Assembly: GCA_016207825.1 (NCBI GenBank)
Contig: JACQZI010000030.1
Span: forward strand, 1-57,545
Direction of reading: 5' to 3'
Length of the DNA stretch: 57,545 bases
Source of the DNA: Planctomycetota bacterium
Lineage (GTDB): Bacteria > Planctomycetota > MHYJ01 > JACQXL01 > JACQZI01
Shown one piece after another: positions 10,947 through 19,207 of the stretch. Numbering within the stretch: position 1 is the first letter of the stretch; every line of letters starts with the position of its first letter. The notes under the pieces were generated by a model. It made no database searches. It saw only the letters and a list, made by a program, of their open reading frames with translations, and was not told the DNA's origin. Position numbers and translations under genes: made by a program.

Positions 10947-11885
10947 ATGGACCCCATGAAAGAATTTTTCCTGTTTCTTTCACGGCAGAAGTCACTGCAC
11001 AAGATGTTGTCATCATCCGGTCCATTTTGCGTCATTACCAGAAGGTTTGTTTCCGGAGATACCATCGAAGAAGGCGTCAAAGCCAGCAAGGAACTAAACC
11101 AGAAAGGCGTAATGGTGTCACTGGATTGCCTTGGCGAAAGCGTCCTGGATGAGAAAATGGCTGATGCGGTCGTCCAGGAATACCTAAAAATCATGGAACA
11201 TATAAAAGACGAAGAGGCGTTTAAAATCAGCGTCTCCCTGAAATTAACCCAGCTCGGACTGGATATCGGCAAAGAGCTATGCCTTAAAAACCTGCGGCAG
11301 ATACTGCAAAAGGCAAAAGATTACGGCAAACTGGTCACGATTGATATGGAAGATACGCCTTACACGGACCGCACCATAGATATCTATAAATCAATGCTTG
11401 CCGAAGGCTTCAAGGGAACCGGAATCGTTATCCAATCCTATTTAAGGAGGACAGAAAGCGATATCCGGAACATGCTTCCTTTGGGGCCGCGGGTGAGGCT
11501 ATGCAAAGGCGCCTATAAAGAACCGGCCACCGTCGCTTTCCCGGATAAAAAAGATGTTGATAAAAACTATCTTAACATCCTTTCCATACTACTGAGCAAA
11601 GAAGCGTTAGGCTACGGCACTTACCCGGAAGTGGCCAGCCACGACGAAAAGATAATCAACTGGACATTGGATTATGTTAAGAAAAACAATATCGCGCACG
11701 ATAAATTCGAATTCCAGATGCTTTACGGAATCCGGCGCGATTTGCAGGAAAAACTTGCCAAGCAGGGCTACAGGATAAGGGCATATGTGCCCTACGGAAC
11801 GCATTGCTATCCGTATTTTATGCGGCGTCTGGCCGAACGTCCGGCAAATGTGCTGTTTATGGCAAAGAATATGCTCTATAGATAA
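10947..11885 (+). CDS. Proline dehydrogenase (PRODH domain)
   Basis: 312 residues, close to monofunctional PutB/FadM-type proline dehydrogenases. It would oxidise L-proline to pyrroline-5-carboxylate with FAD, passing electrons to quinone. The (beta/alpha)8 barrel shows VTIDMEDTPYTDRTID, VIQSYLRRTESDI, the flavin-site RLCKGAYKEP, EVASHDEKII, FEFQMLYGIRRDLQ and the C-terminal RAYVPYGTHCYPYFMRRLAERPANV, with the substrate-binding arginine pair RRLAER. AAAGGAG lies 7 nt before the ATG. It is 16 bp after gatB, possibly cotranscribed. No P5C dehydrogenase gene is in the window. Confidence 0.92.
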   Translation: MDPMKEFFLFLSRQKSLHKMLSSSGPFCVITRRFVSGDTIEEGVKASKELNQKGVMVSLDCLGESVLDEKMADAVVQEYLKIMEHIKDEEAFKISVSLKLTQLGLDIGKELCLKNLRQILQKAKDYGKLVTIDMEDTPYTDRTIDIYKSMLAEGFKGTGIVIQSYLRRTESDIRNMLPLGPRVRLCKGAYKEPATVAFPDKKDVDKNYLNILSILLSKEALGYGTYPEVASHDEKIINWTLDYVKKNNIAHDKFEFQMLYGIRRDLQEKLAKQGYRIRAYVPYGTHCYPYFMRRLAERPANVLFMAKNMLYR

Positions 11886-11898
11886 AAGGAGATTTATT

Positions 11899-12258
11899 AT
11901 GATGGTTATCGGTTATGTCTTGGTGGGATTGGTTGCCGGCGTGGCAGGCGGAATGCTTGGAATAGGCGGAGGACTGATTATTATCCCGGCCCTTGTTTAT
12001 ATTTTCGGATTCGGGCAGCACATCGCGCAGGGCACGACCTTGGCGCTGATGGTCCCGCCTATCGGCATTTGGGCAGCTTATATATATTATCAAAAGAATT
12101 TCATAGACTTCCAAGCAGCGCTTTTTATCTGCCTGGCTTTTTTTCTGGGCAGTTACTTCGGCGCTAAATGGGCAGTATCAATTCCGGCTCCGCTATTAAA
12201 GAAAATATTCGCGGTCTTCCTGGCTGCAATCGCAGTCAAGATGTTTACAGAAAAATAA
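11899..12258 (+). CDS. Half-size TauE/SafE family permease
   Basis: 119 residues, about half a normal TauE/SafE transporter, so it probably works as a dimer. Four hydrophobic segments are visible. The N-terminal Gly-rich motif GVAGGMLGIGGGLIIIPALV followed by GTTLALMVP is the family hallmark of one repeat unit. AAAGGAG precedes the ATG at 11899; the frame is open further upstream but that part overlaps the PRODH gene. Substrate (sulfite, sulfonate or other anion) cannot be read from sequence. The downstream kinase starts 4 bp later. Confidence 0.85.
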   Translation: MMVIGYVLVGLVAGVAGGMLGIGGGLIIIPALVYIFGFGQHIAQGTTLALMVPPIGIWAAYIYYQKNFIDFQAALFICLAFFLGSYFGAKWAVSIPAPLLKKIFAVFLAAIAVKMFTEK

Positions 12259-12262
12259 TTCC

Positions 12263-13645
12263 ATGCAAACAGAAACGTTAGGCGATTTTGAATTATACCG
12301 CGACCAGCCGATAGGCAAAGGCGGCGGCGGCGAGGTCTACAAAGGCAGGCAGATTTCGCTTAACCGGCCGGTAGCCATAAAGTTCCTTTCTTCAGAATTG
12401 ACCGATGACGAATCATTTGTCCTGCGTTTCCGGCGGGAAGCTGAATGCCTTGCCAAGCTTAATGATGAGCATATCATCCAGGTTTACGGGGCGGGCGAAT
12501 ACAAAGGCTCCCATTACTTTGCCATGGAATACGTGCCGGGCGTGCCGCTTGCCAAGTTTCTGGAACGCAAGTATAAATTCTCGCTTGACGATATCATTTA
12601 TATCGGCGCTGCCGTTGCCAAGGCATTAAAAGCCGCCTGGGAATGCGATGAGCAAATCATCCACCGCGATATCAAGCCATCCAACGTCATGGTAGCTTTC
12701 CCAACCGCCGTATTGGAATCAAAGAAACTCGATATGAAAGAGGCGAAAATCAAGGTAATGGATTTCGGGCTGGCGCGCGCCATCAAAACACAAGCTTCGG
12801 CGCAGGACCTGACCATGACCGGCACGATTATGGGCACGCCCAGATACATGTCGCCGGAACAGGGGCTTGGAAAACCTTTGGATATCCGCTCTGACTTATA
12901 TTCATTAGGAGTCGTCCTTTACGAGCTTGCTTCAGGAAAGGCTCCTTTTGAAAGCGATACCTCAATGGGCTATATCAATATGCATATAAACACCGACCCG
13001 ATTTCCATCCATAATATAAAACCAAATATCCCGAAAGAAATGGAAATGGTCATAATGAAGTGCTTGAGAAAAGAACCTGCGGAACGATATCGCAATCCAA
13101 CTGAACTGATAGACGATTTTGAGGCTATTAAACAAAAGCACGCGCCATTTTATGCCAAAACTCAAATGATCACGACAGAATCGCCTGCCCAGCCAAAACC
13201 CGCGCCAAAAAGCAGGCGTTTCCCAATTGGATTAAGCATCCTTCTTATACTCGCCATACTGGGATATATCGGCTATAGAATTGCCATGAATAACCCGGAT
13301 GTCCAGCGTTATATCAAGCCGAATATTGAACCGGCCATAATCGGCCAGCCTTCTCCGGAAACCATCCTAGGAGACGAACAGATGAAAATCATCAATCATA
13401 CGGGAAAGGATATAAACAATCCCTTTGATTACGGCATCCAGATTATGTCCTTTATAGAAAATACTTCCGGCGAAATACAGACGCGGAAATTACGGGTTGA
13501 AATTGACTGGCAGGGAAAAACTTATATCAAGGAAAAGGAAATAACGCTTTCTCCGAAAAGCTCCAGCACATTCACGGTAGATTTCTACGAACCGACTGAA
13601 AGCGAAGATTTTTACAAGTACCGGGTTTTATTAACCAAGCCGTAA
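12263..13645 (+). CDS. Membrane-anchored Ser/Thr protein kinase (PknB-type)
   Basis: 460 residues. Kinase domain about 8-290: Gly loop GKGGGGEVYKG, VAIKFLS with the ATP Lys, HRDIKPSNVM catalytic loop, DFGLARA, the GTPRYMSPEQ activation-segment end and DIRSDLYSLGVVLYELASG. A single membrane helix follows (about 323-343, LSILLILAILGYIGYRIAM). A roughly 115-residue C-terminal domain of beta character (IQTRKLRVEIDWQGKTYIKE) lies outside the membrane and resembles no PASTA repeat. It may sense an envelope signal. It is the last gene of the TauE-kinase pair. No SD is visible at the ATG. Confidence 0.93.
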   Translation: MQTETLGDFELYRDQPIGKGGGGEVYKGRQISLNRPVAIKFLSSELTDDESFVLRFRREAECLAKLNDEHIIQVYGAGEYKGSHYFAMEYVPGVPLAKFLERKYKFSLDDIIYIGAAVAKALKAAWECDEQIIHRDIKPSNVMVAFPTAVLESKKLDMKEAKIKVMDFGLARAIKTQASAQDLTMTGTIMGTPRYMSPEQGLGKPLDIRSDLYSLGVVLYELASGKAPFESDTSMGYINMHINTDPISIHNIKPNIPKEMEMVIMKCLRKEPAERYRNPTELIDDFEAIKQKHAPFYAKTQMITTESPAQPKPAPKSRRFPIGLSILLILAILGYIGYRIAMNNPDVQRYIKPNIEPAIIGQPSPETILGDEQMKIINHTGKDINNPFDYGIQIMSFIENTSGEIQTRKLRVEIDWQGKTYIKEKEITLSPKSSSTFTVDFYEPTESEDFYKYRVLLTKP

Positions 13646-13678
13646 AATCACTTCGCCACCCCATTCCAGAATTTTCTA

Positions 13679-13722
13679 TAATCGGGTGTCCCCGAACCCC
13701 GCTTCAGCGGGGGGAGAGGGGC
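13679..13722. repeat. Palindromic dispersed repeat
   Basis: Starts with TAATCGGGTGTCCCCGAA, identical over 18 bp to 55553-55570 inside a coding gene, followed by the hairpin CCCCGCTTCAGCGGGG. It fills the convergent gap between the kinase and the B-box protein gene and could also act as a bidirectional terminator. Confidence 0.7.
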
Positions 13723-14882
13723 ATCAGTCGCCGTATCCAGTCAACCGTTCCCGCGCCGAACATAAATAAAAGCGACCCTATTATAAACGCCAGGCGATAT
13801 ATGAAAAACACAAGCCACCCTCCGCCTATAAGTTCAAGCATTTCACTGTGTTCAAAGTAGCCAATAAGAACTATCAGCAATGTCCAGCCGATTATGATAA
13901 AGAACGAGATGAGCCCTGTCTTGAAACTTGCGTTAGCTATTGATTTGCTGCCGTCAAATCCGCCTAAATTAATAGCCGAAAGAATTGCCGAAACAATGAC
14001 ACAAAGCAAACAAATAACATAGATAATCCACGTCAAAGTGCCCAGAAAGCCAAGCGTTTCCGTATTGAATGGAATAGACAATAATTTCCCGATATCGGCT
14101 ATTGATGCCGTTTGAACGATTTGGATTGCCGCAATTATCAGAAAAGCAATCGCCGCAACCCCTCCAAGGAAACGCGCAATATCGTTTTTCTCATAGAACA
14201 TCCTGAGCCGCGCGCCTGCTAACATAAGTATAAAAGCCAGTACTCCGAAAACCATCAGCAGGTTATTGCTTTCAAATGAATTAGACATATTTGAAGACAT
14301 GTTGGTATTAGAGGATTTTGCCGTATAAATCAGGAAAACGATCAAACCAACTATGCTAATAGCTACCCCGCGGAAAATACCGTGGCTTAGCATCGGAAGC
14401 ACAAGCAATATCACGCCGCATAACGCAGGTAACAACGAAACAAAACCATCCCAAAATGATATCTCGAAAGAGCCCCAGCTCATGTCTGTTTGTCCCATAA
14501 AAGATTTTAATGGGATGAAATAGTTGATGATTAAAGCGACACCGATAATCTTAGCCCACTTATCAATAGCGCCGGCGCCTTTATGGCTTAAAAACTGGGA
14601 TGTGCTGACAACCCCGGTCCTCCGGCATGCCGGGCAAAGCCGCCTGCGGTCAACTACCATAAGGCATTCAGAACAAAAATCTTTCCGGCAGGCATCGCAG
14701 AAGCCGGCAATAGGTTTCCCCGGATGGTTTGGGCAGGTTTTTCCGCCATGATGCAAACTATCCTCGCCGCGATGGTGGACATCAAATTGATCCGGATCCG
14801 CATCCTTCTTAAGCATTTCGCCGCACAGGTTGCACGTCAAAGCGCCTTCTTTATTTTCATACTGACACTTCGGGCATTTCAT
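13704..14882 (-). CDS. Zinc-ribbon/B-box multi-pass membrane protein
   Basis: 392 residues. N-terminal zinc ribbon (CPKCQYENK...CNLCG, residues 3-21), then a B-box-like zinc finger (CPNHPG...GFCDACRKDFCSECL...RLCPAC, about 50-88). Some 8 hydrophobic segments fill the rest (from IIGVALIINYFIPL to the C-terminal LAFIIGSLLFMFGAG). AGGAG lies 7 nt before the ATG. The layout, two cytoplasmic zinc modules plus a membrane domain, resembles uncharacterised planctomycete proteins. The protein at 54469 has the same plan in miniature. Function unknown. Confidence 0.75.
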   Translation of the reverse strand: MKCPKCQYENKEGALTCNLCGEMLKKDADPDQFDVHHRGEDSLHHGGKTCPNHPGKPIAGFCDACRKDFCSECLMVVDRRRLCPACRRTGVVSTSQFLSHKGAGAIDKWAKIIGVALIINYFIPLKSFMGQTDMSWGSFEISFWDGFVSLLPALCGVILLVLPMLSHGIFRGVAISIVGLIVFLIYTAKSSNTNMSSNMSNSFESNNLLMVFGVLAFILMLAGARLRMFYEKNDIARFLGGVAAIAFLIIAAIQIVQTASIADIGKLLSIPFNTETLGFLGTLTWIIYVICLLCVIVSAILSAINLGGFDGSKSIANASFKTGLISFFIIIGWTLLIVLIGYFEHSEMLELIGGGWLVFFIYRLAFIIGSLLFMFGAGTVDWIRRLMPLSPR

Positions 14883-14914
14883 AATGCTTCTCCTATAAAA
14901 TATTGGCTTAACGA

Positions 14915-15763
14915 TTATTTACACTCTGCCGGAAGGACCTCTATTTTATCTCCTTTTCGCTCCAAGTAGCCGCAATTAATTTTTGGGTCATGCTCCCAAA
15001 AGCAAATCCATTTTTCTTTCACGGCCTGTTCGATAAGGAATCCTTTTGATTCCATGGTTTCTTCCGGGTAGAGGTCATAACTCATCGCGTAAGGCAAATC
15101 AAGATGCGCGGTCGTCGGGATGAGGTCGCTCCAGAAAACACCCTTTTTCCCTCCGGAGCTAAACAAGATAACCTGATGCCCCCTGGTATGTCCGCCGGTC
15201 GGTTTCACTTTCACTCCAGGGGCAATCTCTTTTTCCCCGTCAATCAACTCCAGGACGCCGTATTCTTTCAAAGGCATGATATTTTCCGGGCGGTAGCTGG
15301 CGCGGGTGCGGACGGTCGGCGCAACCGCTTTTTCCCACTCCGCTTTCTGCACGATGTATTTCGCATTCGGGAAAGCCGGTTTGAATTTATTATTGCCATC
15401 GGGAACGGTATTATATCCGGAGTGGTCAAAATGAAGATGGGTATTAACCACCATATCAATATCTTCCGGCTTTAAGTCACAGGCGGCAAGACTGGAAAAA
15501 AGGTCAGGCGGGTGCTGAATGGCGTAAATCTCCAGGAAACGCTTGTTATATTTCTCATTCGGCCCGACGCCGGTATTAATCAGGATGTTTTTACCGCCTG
15601 CTTGTATGGCAAGGCACCACAGCCCCATTTGTATCCTGTTTTGTTCATCGGCGCTAATGCGTTTTTCCCACAAGGCTTTCGGGACAATCCCGAACATCGC
15701 CCCCCCGTCAAGCCTGAAAAACCCGTCGCTGACTATATTAATATTTACGCTTCCGAGTTTCAT
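14915..15763 (-). CDS. MBL-fold metallo-hydrolase
   Basis: 282 residues. The metallo-beta-lactamase metal motif HLHFDHSGY is near residue 108, with later ligands in GGHTRGHQVILF and FWSDLIPTTAH, and a terminal His in FWEHDPKI. The N-terminal part (KLGSVNINIVSDGFFRLDGG) is like lactonase/quorum-quencher or hydroxyacylglutathione-hydrolase relatives; substrate not assignable. The ATG at 15763 has GAGGGAG just upstream. The frame extends upstream only into the dispersed repeat at 15771-15799, so the longer version is an artefact. Confidence 0.88.
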   Translation of the reverse strand: MKLGSVNINIVSDGFFRLDGGAMFGIVPKALWEKRISADEQNRIQMGLWCLAIQAGGKNILINTGVGPNEKYNKRFLEIYAIQHPPDLFSSLAACDLKPEDIDMVVNTHLHFDHSGYNTVPDGNNKFKPAFPNAKYIVQKAEWEKAVAPTVRTRASYRPENIMPLKEYGVLELIDGEKEIAPGVKVKPTGGHTRGHQVILFSSGGKKGVFWSDLIPTTAHLDLPYAMSYDLYPEETMESKGFLIEQAVKEKWICFWEHDPKINCGYLERKGDKIEVLPAECK

Positions 15764-15770
15764 ATCTCCC

Positions 15771-16197
15771 TCACCACAGAGACACAGAGACCACAAAGAT
15801 TATACAATAAATCTCCTGAGCCCATCCTTTAAAAGGGGAACATTAAAATTAATTAATAATCCAATACGTATCTTTGTTAATTTCAAATACGTTATCAACT
15901 GGGCTTCATGAATCGGTAATATTTCATCTACGGATTTAATTTCTACAATTACCGATTTTTCTATAAGTAAATCTAAACGGTATCCACAATCAACTTTTAA
16001 GCCCTTATATTCAACAGAAAACGGGAGTTGGCTTTGAAATTCAATATTACGCAATTTTAATTCTTTACACAGGCATGCTTCGTAAGTACTTTCCAGCAAT
16101 CCCGCACCTAAATGACGGTGGACTTCAATAGCGGCTCCGATAATCTGTTCCGTAATCTTATTATCCACTTTGTGTCCTCTGTTTCTCTGTGGTAAAA
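15771..16197 (-). mobile_element. Putative mobile unit: GxxExxY gene between terminal inverted repeats
   Basis: Left end 15771-15799 reads TCACCACAGAGACACAGAGA then CCACAAAGA. The right end, read on the minus strand from 16197, is TTTACCACAGAGAAACAGAG then GACACAAAG. The two are inverted and match over most of about 28 bp. The only gene between them starts one base inside one repeat and stops at the edge of the other. Similar inverted pairs without a gene occur at 24774-24904 and 26902-26977. Mobility is inferred from architecture only; no transposase is present. Confidence 0.55.
15800..16168 (-). CDS. GxxExxY family protein
   Basis: 122 residues from a GTG start at 16168. The family name motif is visible as [27 protein letters not shown] (G-x-x-E-x-x-Y), with downstream PD-(D/E)xK-like features: [34 protein letters not shown] carries D, E and K spaced as in restriction-endonuclease-like folds (my inference). 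The upstream in-frame ATG at 16201 is inside the repeat, whereas known members begin at about this GTG. Cellular role is undetermined; a nuclease-like part in a repeat-borne unit is plausible. Confidence 0.85.
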   Translation of the reverse strand: MDNKITEQIIGAAIEVHRHLGAGLLESTYEACLCKELKLRNIEFQSQLPFSVEYKGLKVDCGYRLDLLIEKSVIVEIKSVDEILPIHEAQLITYLKLTKIRIGLLINFNVPLLKDGLRRFIV

Positions 16198-16653
16198 TCA
16201 TCCGTTTTTCCGCTCCCAGTTATATGGGATTTCCGGCGTATCAAACGGCAAACGGTATTCATCCGGTTCTTTCGGATTATACGGCTGGGTCGGGCAATTA
16301 AGCATTATCGCTTCTTCTTCGCTGATGCATTTAAACCCGTGGTAAACAAATGGAGGAATCTGGACGAGAATCGGGTTATATGCGCCCATGAAAAATTCGT
16401 TAACCTCGCCCTTGGTCGCGGAGCCTTCCCGGGAATCGTATAAAACCACTTTCATCATCCCGTGCACAACGCAAAAAGAATCGGCCTGTTTTTTATGGTA
16501 ATGCCAGGCTTTAACCACGCCCGGGTAAGCGGTAGTAATGTATACCTGCCCGAATTTGATGAATAAATCATCGTCCGAACGCAGGATTTCCATAATACGC
16601 CCCCGTTCATCCGGAATCGGCTTTAACTGCTTAATCTTAACATCTTTTATCAT
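16198..16653 (-). CDS. RmlC-like cupin, dTDP-4-dehydrorhamnose 3,5-epimerase family
   Basis: 151 residues, shorter than RmlC (about 180). N-terminus [22 protein letters not shown] is typical of the family; the catalytic His lies in [14 protein letters not shown], followed by [17 protein letters not shown] and the cupin strand [14 protein letters not shown]. It likely epimerises or isomerises a nucleotide-linked keto sugar for glycan synthesis. It follows the epimerase gene by 3 bp, so the two act in one pathway. The downstream end abuts the inverted repeat of the GxxExxY unit (16169-16197). Confidence 0.85.
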   Translation of the reverse strand: MIKDVKIKQLKPIPDERGRIMEILRSDDDLFIKFGQVYITTAYPGVVKAWHYHKKQADSFCVVHGMMKVVLYDSREGSATKGEVNEFFMGAYNPILVQIPPFVYHGFKCISEEEAIMLNCPTQPYNPKEPDEYRLPFDTPEIPYNWERKNG

Positions 16654-16656
16654 ATA

Positions 16657-17625
16657 TTAAGCCCCTGTCTTTCTCGTATATGCGATTACCTCATCCAGTA
16701 TCTGGTCAATATTCTTGGTCGGCTTATAGCCGATGGTTTTATTTATTTTCTTTAAATCCGGGACACGCCTTAGCATATCTTCAAATCCTGATTCGTAGGC
16801 TTTATCATAAGGAATATGTTTTACGGTAGATTTGCTGTTGGTTTTGGCTTTTATCTTGCGTGCAAGTTCATTTATGGTGATCTCATTTTTACTGCCGATA
16901 TTAAAAACCTCTCCCACCGCCTTATTGGTATTAACTAACTTAATAATTGCGCCGACCACGTCCGTCACCGCGGTGAAACAGCGCGATTGTTTCCCGTTTC
17001 CGTAAACCGTCATAGGCTCACCGCAAAGCGCCTGCTGGACAAAGCGCGGGATGACCATTCCGTAACTGCCGGTTTGCCTCGGTCCGACCGTGTTAAACAA
17101 GCGGGCGATGACCGTGGGCGTTTTTTTCTCGCGCCAGTAAGCGATTGATAAAAACTCGTCTATCGCCTTGGAGCAGGCGTAACTCCAGCGGCTACGGCAA
17201 GTGGGGCCAAGAATCGTGTCATCCGATTCCTTAAACGGAATCTTATTGCTTTTGCCGTAGACCTCTGATGTGGAAGCGATAAAAACCTTCTTCTTTTTCT
17301 TGGAGGCATGCCTTAAAACCACTTCCGTTCCGGAGATATTCGTCTCGATAGTCCGGACCGGGCTTTCCACAATCAACCGCACCCCGACCGCCGCCGCCAG
17401 ATGGAAAATGACATCGCTCTGGTCAATCAATTCCGCCAGGACCGGCTCGTTGAAAATGGTGTCTATCGCGTAATAAAACCGCGGATTATTCCTGATATGC
17501 TCGATATTTTTTATGGAGCCGGTTGAAAGGTCGTCTATAACGAATACTTCGTGTTTCTTATTAAGCAAAGCCTCGGCAAGATGCGACCCGATAAAGCCGG
17601 CGCCGCCCGTGATTAAATAACGCAT
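16657..17625 (-). CDS. NAD-dependent nucleotide-sugar epimerase/dehydratase
   Basis: 322 residues, extended SDR family. Rossmann motif GGAGFIGSHLAEAL at the N-terminus, DDLSTGS, the catalytic Ser/Thr in IASTSEVYGKS and the YxxxK pair in WSYACSKAIDEF, then RLFNTVGPRQTGSYGMVIPRF. This pattern suits UDP-glucuronate decarboxylase or UDP-glucose 4-epimerase relatives; the exact substrate is open. It sits between thioredoxin (14 bp upstream) and the RmlC-like gene, suggesting a surface-sugar operon. Confidence 0.9.
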   Translation of the reverse strand: MRYLITGGAGFIGSHLAEALLNKKHEVFVIDDLSTGSIKNIEHIRNNPRFYYAIDTIFNEPVLAELIDQSDVIFHLAAAVGVRLIVESPVRTIETNISGTEVVLRHASKKKKKVFIASTSEVYGKSNKIPFKESDDTILGPTCRSRWSYACSKAIDEFLSIAYWREKKTPTVIARLFNTVGPRQTGSYGMVIPRFVQQALCGEPMTVYGNGKQSRCFTAVTDVVGAIIKLVNTNKAVGEVFNIGSKNEITINELARKIKAKTNSKSTVKHIPYDKAYESGFEDMLRRVPDLKKINKTIGYKPTKNIDQILDEVIAYTRKTGA

Positions 17626-17639
17626 TGTTTTCCTGACTC

Positions 17640-17966
17640 TTAAATATAATTATCCACCAGCTTGGCTAGTTCATCCTTGGAACGCATCCCGACAATCTGT
17701 TCCATTAATTTGCCGCCTTTAAATATCATCAGGGTCGGGATGGCCGAAATCCTGTATTTCGTCGCGGTTTCCGGATTATCGTCTGTATTAACCTTTCCTA
17801 CCTTGACTTTGCCCTTATAATCATCGGCAAGCTTTTCAACTATCGGGCCCAACATCCGGCAGGGGCCGCACCAGGGCGCCCAAAAATCCAACAACACCGG
17901 CAGGCTGCTTTTGGTCACTTCGTTTTCAAAATTACTATCTGTTATCGCTACAACATTTTCTGACAT
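17640..17966 (-). CDS. trxA: Thioredoxin
   Basis: 108 residues. Classic thioredoxin: FENEVTKSSLPVLLDFWAPWCGPCRMLGPIVEKLA with the WCGPC redox site, KVGKVNTDDNPETATKYRI, the cis-Pro in SAIPTLMIFKGG, and Asp in the LLDFWA strand. It reduces protein disulfides. AGAGGTG lies 4 nt before the ATG at 17966; the longer open frame upstream (to 18026) is not needed. It is divergent from the glutaredoxin gene at 18070, so two thiol-redox genes share one intergenic region. Confidence 0.95.
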   Translation of the reverse strand: MSENVVAITDSNFENEVTKSSLPVLLDFWAPWCGPCRMLGPIVEKLADDYKGKVKVGKVNTDDNPETATKYRISAIPTLMIFKGGKLMEQIVGMRSKDELAKLVDNYI

Positions 17967-18013
17967 ACAGCACCTCTCATTTTTAACTTGTTCGTCATCA
18001 TTACCAAATCTTA

Positions 18014-18041
18014 TTGACAAACGCAAGAAAATATTTATATA
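18014..18041 (+). promoter_or_regulatory. Sigma70-type promoter of the glutaredoxin gene
   Basis: TTGACA (18014-18019), 16-bp spacer, TATATA (18036-18041) in an A/T-rich tract. The leader of about 20 nt carries AAGGAG before the ATG at 18070. Confidence 0.65.
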
Positions 18042-18069
18042 TATTGTATAACTTATATAAGGAGAATGT

Positions 18070-18300
18070 ATGAAACAAGTTAAGGTCTATTCGACCCCGA
18101 CCTGCCCCTGGTGCCGGAAGGCAAAAGAGTATCTGCAAAACAAGGGAATCCAGTTCGAGAATTGCGATGTCTCCTCTGACCGCGCCAAAGCCGATGAAAT
18201 GGTCAAATTAACCGGGCAGATGGGAGTTCCGGTAATCGTAATCGACAAGGAAATCATAATCGGTTTTGATACGGCCAAGATTGATAAATTGCTGTCTTAA
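18070..18300 (+). CDS. Glutaredoxin (NrdH/Grx-like)
   Basis: 76 residues. The thioredoxin fold starts VKVYSTPTCPWCRKAKEYL with a CPWC redox site, followed by DVSSDRAKADEMVKLTGQMGVPVIVID (cis-Pro in GVPVIV) and IIGFDTAKIDKLL. Typical of short glutaredoxins that reduce ribonucleotide reductase or act in thiol repair. AAGGAG precedes the ATG. It is followed by the amidase gene at 18338. Confidence 0.92.
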   Translation: MKQVKVYSTPTCPWCRKAKEYLQNKGIQFENCDVSSDRAKADEMVKLTGQMGVPVIVIDKEIIIGFDTAKIDKLLS

Positions 18301-18337
18301 TAAAACCACGTCCCTGAATAAATAAGGAGCTTGTGAT

Positions 18338-19207
18338 ATGGCAAGAATTGTCAGATGCGGATTGATTCAAGCGGCTAATGCCAAAGGGCCCAAGGAATCC
18401 AATAGCGCCATCAAAAAAGCAATGGTGGATAAACACGTCAGGCTAATCGCCGAAGCGCACCGTAAAAAGGTCCAGGTTTTATGCCTGCAGGAATTATTCT
18501 ACGGGCCGTATTTTGCCGCCGAGCAGAATCACCGCTGGTATGATATGGCGGAAAAAGTCCCTTCGGGTGCGACCACCAAACTCATGCAGCAGCTTGCCAA
18601 GAAATATAAGATGGTTTTGGTTGTTCCTTTAATGGAAGAAGTGATGAAAGGCGAATATTACAACACCGCCGTAGTGATTGACGCGGACGGCAAATACCTC
18701 GGTAAATACCGAAAGTCCCATATCCCCCATTGCTTCCCGGGCTTCTGGGAAAAATTCTATTTCCGCCCCGGTAACCTCGGATACCCGGTATTTGAAACGG
18801 CTTACGCCAAAATCGGCGTTTATCTTTGCTACGACCGCCACTTCCCGGAAGGGCCGCGAATCATGGGATTAAACGGCGCGGAAATAGTTTTTAACCCCAA
18901 CGCGACCGTCGCGGGATTATCCGAACACATCTGGAAACTGGAAATGCCCGCCCATGCCGCATTTAACCAATACTATGTCGGCGTAATCAACCGCGTAGGA
19001 AAAGAATATTGGGATATCGGCGAATTCTACGGCACAAGCTTCTTTGCCGACCCGCGCGGGCAGATTATCAGCCAGGCCTCGCGCACTAAAGAAGAACTGC
19101 TGGTTGCCGATTTGGACCTCGATAAAATAACCGAAGTCAGGGACAAATGGCAATTCTACCGGGACCGCCGCCCGGAAACTTATATCGAAAGGACGCCATG
19201 CTTATAA
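18338..19207 (+). CDS. Beta-ureidopropionase-like carbon-nitrogen hydrolase
   Basis: 289 residues, nitrilase superfamily. Catalytic triad: Glu in CLQELFYGP, Lys in KYRKSHIP, Cys in GVYLCYDRHFPEG. The blocks GNLGYPVFET, IVFNPNATVAGLSEHIW, VINRVGKE and FYGTSFF match the beta-ureidopropionase (N-carbamoyl-beta-alanine amidohydrolase) branch better than N-carbamoylputrescine amidase, so reductive pyrimidine catabolism is a likely role, though no DHP dehydrogenase or dihydropyrimidinase gene is here. SD AGGAG precedes the ATG. Its last codons overlap the start of the PDZ lipoprotein. Confidence 0.88.
   Translation: MARIVRCGLIQAANAKGPKESNSAIKKAMVDKHVRLIAEAHRKKVQVLCLQELFYGPYFAAEQNHRWYDMAEKVPSGATTKLMQQLAKKYKMVLVVPLMEEVMKGEYYNTAVVIDADGKYLGKYRKSHIPHCFPGFWEKFYFRPGNLGYPVFETAYAKIGVYLCYDRHFPEGPRIMGLNGAEIVFNPNATVAGLSEHIWKLEMPAHAAFNQYYVGVINRVGKEYWDIGEFYGTSFFADPRGQIISQASRTKEELLVADLDLDKITEVRDKWQFYRDRRPETYIERTPCL

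Noticed and set aside
16169-16201. ATG at 16201 as start of the GxxExxY gene
   Set aside because: The added residues are translated from the inverted repeat; family members begin near the GTG at 16168.
19147-19197. Upstream ATG for the PDZ lipoprotein
   Set aside because: It would place a non-signal stretch before the lipoprotein signal peptide and lies deep in the amidase gene.
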